Assembly: GCF_039831995.1 (NCBI RefSeq)
Contig: NZ_JBDOIO010000003.1
Coordinates: 1,612,001 to 1,676,000, forward strand
Reading direction: 5' to 3'
DNA from: Paenibacillus pabuli
GTDB taxonomy: Bacteria; Bacillota; Bacilli; Paenibacillales; Paenibacillaceae
Length of the DNA stretch: 64,000 nt
Positions 8,870 through 15,399 of the stretch are shown here, in pieces. Below the pieces are notes generated by a model that saw only the letters and a program-made list of their open reading frames with translations, did not search any database and had not been told where the DNA came from. Position numbers and translations under genes: made by a program. Position 1 is the stretch's first letter; every line of letters starts with the position of its first letter.

Positions 8870-9514
8870 TCAAGTTTCCTTTGCATCGTCATTCGGATCG
8901 GATCTCTGATCTTCCGGCTGATGCGGTGAGACTTTGCTTTTCTGAGATTTAGTCGGTTCATCCACATGTTGGGACAACGTCGCAAACAGTTGAAAAACCT
9001 CCTGAGCCTCCTTCTGTTCATTCCGCTTCGTATATGGCTCACACATTTTCGTGATATCCCTGTACAGCTTCTCTACTTCCTCCCGGCTCGCATATAACGT
9101 CATGTCCGAGATTTGTCCAAACAAGTTCTCACCATGCTCCGCCTGTCTCATAAACATCTGGCGGCTCTGCTCATACATTTCATTTAATAGTTTAAGTGTC
9201 TCTGAACGAAAAACCTGCTTCAGCGGTGAGTGGTCCTCATCTTCATGACGAAGATGGATCTCTCCCTGAAAGGGTTCGTAGTATTTGGCAATGATTCCAT
9301 TAATTTCCCGAGTGGATACGATGGTAAGCAAACCAATCTTCTCCAGCTTTTTCACGTGATAATGCACTTTCGCGGGCACTTCCCCAAGCTTGTCGGCTAT
9401 TTCCTTCACGGTAGAAGGCCTTCCCTGTTTATTAAACATATTCAGGATCTGGATCCGATACGGGTCGGAGTAGATCTTGATCTCTTCGATCGTTGACAGT
9501 ACTTTCTGCTGCAT
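8870..9514 (-). CDS. ArsR-like winged-helix regulator
   Basis: A 214-aa regulator with an N-terminal winged helix: IYSDPYRIQILNMF, then EIADKLGEVPAKVHYHVKKLEKIGLL (residues 16-64), a pattern of helix-turn-helix domains in ArsR/YdfF-type proteins. The C-terminal half is helical (VEKLYRDITKMCEPYTK) with a charged, disordered tail. It lies on the same strand just after the MFS gene at 9623 and is the natural candidate to control it. The effector is unknown. GAGGAT precedes the ATG. Confidence 0.82.
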   Translation of the reverse strand: MQQKVLSTIEEIKIYSDPYRIQILNMFNKQGRPSTVKEIADKLGEVPAKVHYHVKKLEKIGLLTIVSTREINGIIAKYYEPFQGEIHLRHEDEDHSPLKQVFRSETLKLLNEMYEQSRQMFMRQAEHGENLFGQISDMTLYASREEVEKLYRDITKMCEPYTKRNEQKEAQEVFQLFATLSQHVDEPTKSQKSKVSPHQPEDQRSDPNDDAKET

Positions 9515-9622
9515 ACCTGTATCCTCATTTCCGGGGCACCTGTTGTCCTTATATATGCATATTATACCGTTCAGTCCGGTCCCCGGTCAAAACAGGTCTT
9601 ACAGAAAGATACAGGACCCCGG

Positions 9623-10906
9623 CTATATACTACGCCGGAATGTTTTGCTCAGAAGAAGGGATGCGGCTGACATCGCAAGCAGAATGCCAAAACCAATAAA
9701 CAGCACAGGCGTAGACACCCATTCGGCTGCAGCACCCGCAATCAGACTTCCAAGCGGTACAGCACTTACGCACAGCATACTCTGAAGGGCAGATACCCTG
9801 CCAAGCATACCCGGTGGCGTAACCTCCATCAGATACGAAGCAAGAGGTGTTGTCGCCAGTGGTATGCCGACGCCCATCATCAGGCAAAAGGTAGCTGCCA
9901 GCGGCAGCTGATAAGTTGACATATACGCAGGAAGTGCGGTCATTGCATAACTAAGACCTAGCATGACAATTCCACTAATAATCAATGCACTTTTCCGATA
10001 ACTGCTCCCTCTATGGGTCATCCATAATCCACTCAACACCATGCCCCCCACCATCAAGCCGCTAAGCAAACTTAAACTGCCTGCTCCCGCATGCAGATTA
10101 TCGATAACGTATGGAGTCCGGAGAACATTGAAGGGCATCAGACAGAAGTTCACGAAGGCAAACAATATGGAGGCAATAAGCAGCAGGGCATGTTTGCGCA
10201 TAAAATGAAAGGCTTCCATCATGTCCGAAAGCAAACTTTTGGGAGCAGCAGTGGAAGAAGCATTTTCCGCTGACACTACTTCCGCGCCGGGCGTTGAAGG
10301 ATATACCACCCGACTCATTAACACCCCACTTAATGCAAAGAGTCCAGCATCGATTAAAATCGTCCACGTCATTCCGGCAGTTGCAATGAGCGCCCCTGCT
10401 ACAGCAAGCCCGGCAAGTTCGGCCAATCGGGTAGCTGAAGACGACATGGCATTCCCGGAAAGCAGCATCGATTGCGGCAGCAATCGCGGTACACTGGACA
10501 TTTCGGCAGGTGACGAGAAGCATTCAAGCAACGAATTCAGAATCGTGACAACGAACAAATGCCATACTTGGAGTTCTCCCATGCCAAATAATAGAGCAGT
10601 AACACCAACGAGCAGTCCCCTTCCCGAATTCGTCAGAACGATGATCTTTTTGGGAGACATGCGATCCACAACCGCTCCGGCAAAAAGGCCGAGCAGAATA
10701 TTGGGCAGAAAGTTGACTGCGAGAAGTGTGCCCATCAATAGTTTGGAGCCGGTCAACATGTAGACCATCCAGCTATACGCAATCGAGTCGATAGAATCGC
10801 CGAACCTGGCTACCATCTTCCCCAGCATAAACTGCATATAAGGTTTGACTTGGATTAACTCACCGATCCCTTGCTTGTTTACTGCTGTGCCATCGCTCAT
10901 ATTCAA
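9623..10906 (-). CDS. MFS transporter, drug/siderophore exporter type
   Basis: A 427-aa major-facilitator protein with about twelve hydrophobic segments. The loop between segments 2 and 3 reads GAVVDRMSPKKIIVLT, the family's D-R-x-x-R/K-like motif A. The overall pattern resembles the MFS_3/enterobactin-exporter group. It pairs with the winged-helix regulator downstream. Its leader contains an AT-rich inverted repeat at 10921-10954 that may bind that regulator. Substrate unknown; export of a toxic compound is the usual role. Confidence 0.85.
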   Translation of the reverse strand: MNMSDGTAVNKQGIGELIQVKPYMQFMLGKMVARFGDSIDSIAYSWMVYMLTGSKLLMGTLLAVNFLPNILLGLFAGAVVDRMSPKKIIVLTNSGRGLLVGVTALLFGMGELQVWHLFVVTILNSLLECFSSPAEMSSVPRLLPQSMLLSGNAMSSSATRLAELAGLAVAGALIATAGMTWTILIDAGLFALSGVLMSRVVYPSTPGAEVVSAENASSTAAPKSLLSDMMEAFHFMRKHALLLIASILFAFVNFCLMPFNVLRTPYVIDNLHAGAGSLSLLSGLMVGGMVLSGLWMTHRGSSYRKSALIISGIVMLGLSYAMTALPAYMSTYQLPLAATFCLMMGVGIPLATTPLASYLMEVTPPGMLGRVSALQSMLCVSAVPLGSLIAGAAAEWVSTPVLFIGFGILLAMSAASLLLSKTFRRSI

Positions 10907-10920
10907 TTCCGCCCTTCAAC

Positions 10921-10954
10921 GTTAAAATATTTTTAATGTTAATATTATTTTAAC
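10921..10954. promoter_or_regulatory. Inverted repeat before the MFS gene, candidate operator
   Basis: Arms GTTAAAATA and TATTTTAAC are perfect complements separated by 16 AT-rich bases, 15 bases upstream of the MFS start. A second imperfect pair (AACGTTTT ... AAAACGATAAA) follows at about 10990-11028. Such repeats are typical operators for ArsR-like dimers; the link to the 8870 regulator is inference. Confidence 0.45.
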
Positions 10955-11023
10955 GAAAGAATTCAGGAAATCAATCCCTTCATGAAAATTTTTTTAACGT
11001 TTTGTCCATGTGGTTAAAACGAT

Positions 11024-11049
11024 AAAAAACTCCATCCTGATGGATGGAG
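11024..11049 (-). terminator. Rho-independent terminator after the 11067 gene
   Basis: On the minus strand CTCCATCC-ATCA-GGATGGAG is followed by six T residues, 17 bases after the stop codon of the dehydrogenase gene. Confidence 0.92.
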
Positions 11050-11066
11050 TTGGGTTTGCTCGCTAT

Positions 11067-12071
11067 TCAAATCAATGAAACGCGCTGACGAGTCCGTGCC
11101 GATTGCAAACAGGCATCAATAACCCGCATGTTCGCTATCGTATTTTCCGGAGTAAACGGCAATGGTGTTCCTTCTAGCACAGCTGCAGCAAAAGTTTCCG
11201 CCTGCAGAACATAAGAATTGGATACGGATACCCGTTCTTCCCGACTGACCGAATCCGTATGAACGATAATCTGCGGTGGAATGTCGCTATTCTCCCAGCC
11301 GAAGACTTTTGGCAATTCAATTCGTCCGTCTGTCCCGAGGATCTCCATCTCGGCCCTGCCGGAAGCCCACATGCCGCAATCAAACGTTAACGCCACAGAA
11401 CCCGGGAATTCCACCAGCCCCGATGCCATCATATCCACTCCATCATGTTCATCGGAGAATAAGGCATGTACCGTAACCGCTTCGGGTTCCTGTCCCAGGT
11501 ACATGCGGGCTGCCGAAATGGGATATACACCAAGGTCAAAGAGCGAGCCGCCGCCCATTTCCCGTTTGAACCTTACATTGTCCTTATCATCCGCCGTATT
11601 ACAGGTAAAATTGCCATGGATGGCACGAACGGCTCCAATCTCTCCACTCGCTATAATCTCCTGAACTCGTCGATGCTTGGGATGATAACGATACATGATC
11701 GCTTCTGCGAATAGAACGCCGTACTCCTTACATACCTGAATCATTTCGGCAGACTCGTCCGCATTCAGTGCGGCTGGCTTCTCGCAAAGTACATGCTTTC
11801 CAGCCTGAGCGGCTTTTATCGTCCATTCCTTGTGCATATGGTTAGGCAGCGGAATATAGACGGCTTCAATATCGGGATCTGCAATGAGCTCTTCGTAACT
11901 TCCATAATATCTGGCAATGTCCAGTTCTTCGGCGAGAGCTTCAGCCTTTTCCTTGCTCCGACTGGCAATGGCGAGCACTTCTCCCCGTTCGGATTGCTGG
12001 ATTGCCGGAATAACCGCATTCTTTGCAATGGTGGAAGTACCAAGTACTCCCCACTGTAGCTGCCTATTCAT
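11067..12071 (-). CDS. Gfo/Idh/MocA family oxidoreductase
   Basis: A 334-aa NAD(P)-dependent dehydrogenase: WGVLGTSTIAKNAVIPAI (Rossmann motif, residues 7-24), CEKPAA near 97, GGGSLFDLGVYPISAARM near 170. This arrangement is that of the trans-dihydrodiol / 1,5-anhydrofructose reductase-like subgroup. I start at the ATG at 12071, which has AAGGAAG about 7 bases upstream. An ATG at 12077 would overlap the RTP-like gene's stop (ATGAG). The pair is clearly co-transcribed, an odd partnership. A terminator follows. Confidence 0.88.
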   Translation of the reverse strand: MNRQLQWGVLGTSTIAKNAVIPAIQQSERGEVLAIASRSKEKAEALAEELDIARYYGSYEELIADPDIEAVYIPLPNHMHKEWTIKAAQAGKHVLCEKPAALNADESAEMIQVCKEYGVLFAEAIMYRYHPKHRRVQEIIASGEIGAVRAIHGNFTCNTADDKDNVRFKREMGGGSLFDLGVYPISAARMYLGQEPEAVTVHALFSDEHDGVDMMASGLVEFPGSVALTFDCGMWASGRAEMEILGTDGRIELPKVFGWENSDIPPQIIVHTDSVSREERVSVSNSYVLQAETFAAAVLEGTPLPFTPENTIANMRVIDACLQSARTRQRVSLI

Positions 12072-12073
12072 GC

Positions 12074-12448
12074 TCATCTTCCTTTCGTCCCGTAATTGTC
12101 CTCTTCTGCCTTGTGTAACATGCCTAGACAACGGTCAAGATCGGCCTTGACCTGCTTTTTGTACAATTCGGCTTTTTCCGCTCCATCATCCGTAAAGTGA
12201 TATAACACGATTTCCTGGAAATCCACTTTGGGATCGCTGCCCTTCAGCTTTTTCGTCCGATAAAATACACCCTGCTGTACCAGTTCATGCAGTGCCCGGT
12301 ATACTTCACTCTGAGGCGGCACATAACCGTAAGCTTTAAATTCCTGCTTCATGGCCTCCAGCATTTCGTAACCATAGCCTCTATGCTGTTCAACCATTGT
12401 AATGAGATACAGCTTGATAAATGCCCGCTGGGCAATCATAAAAGCCAT
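12074..12448 (-). CDS. Replication terminator protein (RTP) homologue
   Basis: A 124-aa winged-helix protein whose sequence follows B. subtilis RTP (122 aa) along almost its whole length as I recall it: AQRAFIKLYLITMVEQ (RTP: KQRAFLKLYMITMTEQ), SEVYRALHEL (RTP: TEVYRSLHEL), QEIVLYHF, and ELYKKQVKADLDRC for the C-terminal dimerisation helix. RTP dimers bind Ter sites and arrest replication forks in one direction. Here the gene is directly coupled to a dehydrogenase gene, and I see no Ter-like repeats in the 300 bases upstream, so a role as a transcription factor is equally possible. The N-terminal arm before the QRAF motif is shorter than in RTP. Confidence 0.8.
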   Translation of the reverse strand: MAFMIAQRAFIKLYLITMVEQHRGYGYEMLEAMKQEFKAYGYVPPQSEVYRALHELVQQGVFYRTKKLKGSDPKVDFQEIVLYHFTDDGAEKAELYKKQVKADLDRCLGMLHKAEEDNYGTKGR

Positions 12449-12754
12449 GCTTGTTCCCCCTATCCTCTACCGCTCTACTTCATATTATAAAACTTGTGTT
12501 CGGTTTCTGCCATCATTCTCCGTTTTTCCCGGTTATGCAGCAGGTGAGAACAAAAAACAGGATAGATACGCAAAATAGTGTGGTAGAACGGCATTGGGGT
12601 TTTTATTCTGAATTTTTCATATAATGATTTTTTAAAATGTAAACCCAGATAAGCTTCAGTTCGACAAAAGCAAACGCGAACATACATCCACAACCCTAGA
12701 TCACTACCCTCAAGAATGATGACTCTTATTGTGAATATTTCATTATTGCCTCTT
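12449..12754. other. Intergenic region upstream of the RTP homologue
   Basis: About 300 AT-rich bases between two minus-strand genes. A GGGGGAA ribosome binding site lies just before 12448. I looked for Ter-type sequences (ACTATGTAC-like cores) and saw none. No supported gene or clear terminator. Confidence 0.4.
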
Positions 12755-13903
12755 TCACTTTCTGAAATTGGCCTTCGGTACAGTACCCACGATCCATTTT
12801 CCCCATCTTACACGCGAAATGCACCAACTGAGCACACAGGATAGAGCTAAAGCAAGAATCCACGTCAGAATCATTCGTACGGTTGGATTTAGTCCCCATG
12901 CAACGTAAATATATTCATCTGGAATGTAACTGTAGCGCAGCATGAGCATATGCATGAGATAACCGCCGTAAGAAACGCTGCCGATCCATCCAAGCCAGCC
13001 CACAGCCAAGTGATTATGCAGTTTGCCTGCGAGCTGATACATGACCATGATCGATGCGATTAGAAAGAGAGCCATATCCGGTCTGATCAAGCTAACGGTA
13101 TAAAATGTGATCTGAATACCTTCCGGCTTTTGAAATTCCAGCATTAATAGATATGTAAACCGAAGACCCATGGTTATAAACACAGTCCAATATACCCAGC
13201 GCAGCCGATGAATCCACATATTCCAGCTTTTAACAGATAATCCGGCTGCAGCACCCAGCACAAAATAAAAAAAGAAATACAGGAAATTGCGATCGGCATA
13301 GGTTGTAAATACATCGGTCAGTACTGGAATATGGAGTCGCTCCATGACTCGTGCAATATTCCCCAATTGATCGGCTAACACGAGGTATATGGCTCCCGCA
13401 ATCAGGACAGCAATCAGGCGTCCCCGTGAATCGTAACGGTTATATACATATCGTATGGCCTTTAGAAACAAGGGAAACAGCAAATAAAATTGAATCAGCA
13501 TGATAATGTACCAAAAATGAGATGTGGTCTTGCCGGTAAGCAGCTTCAAACCAAGCTCAGGGACATCCAGCCAACCAATGCCGGCCCACCCTTGTGGTGT
13601 CAAGGTGAAGTACACCAACGACCACACGACATATGGTGCGATCACATCCGTTAATCGTTTCTGCATGAAACGGCCGTATTTCAGCTGCTCTCCTGTGTTA
13701 TAAAACAAAACCATGCCCGTGATGAAAATAAATAAAGGGACGGCAAATTTGGAAGCCATCAGCAGGATTGCAAGCAGAACCCCGTCTTCCAGTCCGGCTT
13801 CCGGAACCAGAGAAAAATGGGCAATGGAATGCTGGAGTACAACAGCTGCAAAGGCAATCCCCCTTAAACTTTCAATTTCAGCAATTCTTTCTTTTCGTGG
13901 CAT
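12755..13903 (-). CDS. Acyltransferase family 3 (OafA/YrhL-like) membrane protein
   Basis: A 382-aa integral membrane acyltransferase with about ten hydrophobic helices. It starts with the family signature IAEIESLRGIAFAAVVLQHSIAHF, in which the R and H lie in the transfer site, and has FIFITGMVLFYN near residue 60 and TSHFWYI near 125. Members O-acetylate surface polysaccharides or antibiotics. No glycan gene cluster is adjacent, so the acceptor is unknown. A short gap separates it from the divergent DUF202 gene. Confidence 0.87.
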   Translation of the reverse strand: MPRKERIAEIESLRGIAFAAVVLQHSIAHFSLVPEAGLEDGVLLAILLMASKFAVPLFIFITGMVLFYNTGEQLKYGRFMQKRLTDVIAPYVVWSLVYFTLTPQGWAGIGWLDVPELGLKLLTGKTTSHFWYIIMLIQFYLLFPLFLKAIRYVYNRYDSRGRLIAVLIAGAIYLVLADQLGNIARVMERLHIPVLTDVFTTYADRNFLYFFFYFVLGAAAGLSVKSWNMWIHRLRWVYWTVFITMGLRFTYLLMLEFQKPEGIQITFYTVSLIRPDMALFLIASIMVMYQLAGKLHNHLAVGWLGWIGSVSYGGYLMHMLMLRYSYIPDEYIYVAWGLNPTVRMILTWILALALSCVLSWCISRVRWGKWIVGTVPKANFRK

Positions 13904-13966
13904 AACGTCCAGCCGCCTTTCTTGGTTTTACAGTAAAAAATAAGTACAATGATAATCGTATAAAAG

Positions 13967-14371
13967 ATGAACGGAGGGATTCCTATCGCTGATTCCGAAC
14001 TAGATACCCCCACGATTGACTCTCAATACGTACAACAGCATATGGCCAATGAACGGACGTTTCTGGCCTGGGTTCGTACAGGAATAGCCATGGTCGGCGT
14101 CGGATTCCTGGCTGCCGGATTGGGGTTTAATACTTCCTCTTATGACCAGATTGCACACATTGCAGCCATTATAACCGGAGTAACCTCCCTGGTCAGCGGC
14201 ATTGCCATTATTCTGTGTTCTGCTGCTTCGTATCACCGCAAACGCAAACAAATTAATCAGCAAACCTTTCAAGCCTCAACCCGATTGATTCGCTTCCTGA
14301 CACTTACTCTGTTGGTCATTGGCCTGGCGCTTGCTATTCTGCTCTATGTATTGTTATTCCCTGCTCCTTAG
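13967..14371 (+). CDS. DUF202 (YidH-like) membrane protein
   Basis: A 134-aa protein with three hydrophobic helices. The DUF202 signature is MANERTFLAWVRTGIAMVGVGF at about residues 26-47. Start choice is unusual: the only good ribosome binding site, GGAGGG at 13973-13978, lies inside the reading frame, and 6 bases after it the codon is ATC (13985), not ATG. The ATG at 13967 has only AAAAG ahead of it, and the next ATG is residue 26. I keep 13967 with low confidence in the exact start. Function unknown. Confidence 0.75.
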   Translation: MNGGIPIADSELDTPTIDSQYVQQHMANERTFLAWVRTGIAMVGVGFLAAGLGFNTSSYDQIAHIAAIITGVTSLVSGIAIILCSAASYHRKRKQINQQTFQASTRLIRFLTLTLLVIGLALAILLYVLLFPAP

Positions 14372-14429
14372 ACTTACCTTTAAACACAATCAACACTTCA
14401 TCAATATTCCAGGATGGAATTACAGGGAC

Positions 14430-14463
14430 AAAAGCCGGCTTCCTCGAAGGAAACCGGCTTTTG
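14430..14463 (+). terminator. Terminator after the DUF202 gene
   Basis: AAAAGCCGG ... CCGGCTTTT with inner TTCC/GGAA pairing. The long stem carries its own A and T tracts and could work in both directions, serving the 14563 gene on the other strand too. Confidence 0.85.
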
Positions 14464-14562
14464 AGCGCCTGACGGCTCACATTAACCAAATCATGATTTA
14501 TATGTGCTGCTCCTGTTTAACCTTGTATACAAAACCAGTGTACTAGCCTGAACAATCCAAGC

Positions 14563-15165
14563 TTACAGGAACGTGTTGTTTCCAAATCGTGCTGCTTTAT
14601 CCTGAGCATCCAATCTCCGCTCTTCCATGTCGAGATCCGTTCGCTCTGCTGGCACATCCGTACCATGAGCTGCGTATCGATCACGATTCAGATAGCTCGT
14701 GTTGCTGAAAACATCATAGACATCCGAATCGCGATCGGTGGAGTCAACCAGGAGAAGGATTTTGCCGTTTTGTACATATTCCTCATACTGTTTGGCATCC
14801 TCTTCAGGAATACCCAATCCGACAAGTCCACCGACCAAACCGCCTGCACCGGCACCTACTGCCGCTCCCGTAAACGCTGCTGCAATCGGACCCGCCGCCA
14901 AAATTGGACCTATACCTGGAATGGCCAGAGCCCCGATACCAGCCAACAGTCCGGCTACGCCACCTAATACGCCACCTGTGGCTGCACCTGCTGCCACACC
15001 TTCCGGCGCCTTGGTTCCCGTCTCTTCCCGGATGGCCTTCAACTCGTCCCGATCCTGCGTCACTACCGAAATTTCGTCTGAACTGAATCCTTGCGCTTTC
15101 AAGCCCTCTATGGCTTGAGATGCCTCACGTTCTGTATCAAAAACTCCTACGATTTTCTTCTGCAT
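14563..15165 (-). CDS. General stress protein with YflT domain and glycine zipper
   Basis: A 200-aa protein. Residues 1-50 (KKIVGVFDTEREASQAIEGLKAQG) match the general-stress-protein-17M/YflT domain. Residues about 60-118 form a glycine-alanine-rich hydrophobic hairpin (GGVLGGVAGLLAGIG ... GAAVGAGAGGLVGGLVG), a glycine-zipper likely to insert in a membrane. The tail is charged. AGGAGG precedes the ATG. The leader has a sigma-B-like promoter at 15210-15234, in line with a stress role. Confidence 0.85.
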   Translation of the reverse strand: MQKKIVGVFDTEREASQAIEGLKAQGFSSDEISVVTQDRDELKAIREETGTKAPEGVAAGAATGGVLGGVAGLLAGIGALAIPGIGPILAAGPIAAAFTGAAVGAGAGGLVGGLVGLGIPEEDAKQYEEYVQNGKILLLVDSTDRDSDVYDVFSNTSYLNRDRYAAHGTDVPAERTDLDMEERRLDAQDKAARFGNNTFL

Positions 15166-15209
15166 AGTGAATTCCTCCTAGTCATTTAAGAGTTCGCTTC
15201 GCTATGTTA

Positions 15210-15234
15210 TTACCCGTACAATTTTCTTTCAAAC
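15210..15234 (-). promoter_or_regulatory. Sigma-B-like promoter of the stress protein gene
   Basis: Minus strand: GTTTGA, 13 bases, GGGTAA, about 45 bases before the start codon. The B. subtilis sigma-B consensus is GTTTAA-N12-15-GGGTAT. Sequence match is good; which sigma factor of this organism reads it is unknown. Confidence 0.55.
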
Positions 15235-15399
15235 GCTTGCAGCTATTATATCGTGCGCAAATACGAATAAATACAGCTTAATTCTCTGATAAAACATACG
15301 CTTATGAAGTCATTCTTATCAAAGGGGGTCTCTGAAAAGCCAGATCAATATCCAAGCTTTTATATATGCAATGGTGAGCGAAAAAAAACATCATGCTCT

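Noticed and set aside
12449..12754. Ter sites for the RTP homologue
   Set aside because: No ACTATGTAC-like core or tandem repeat was found by eye.
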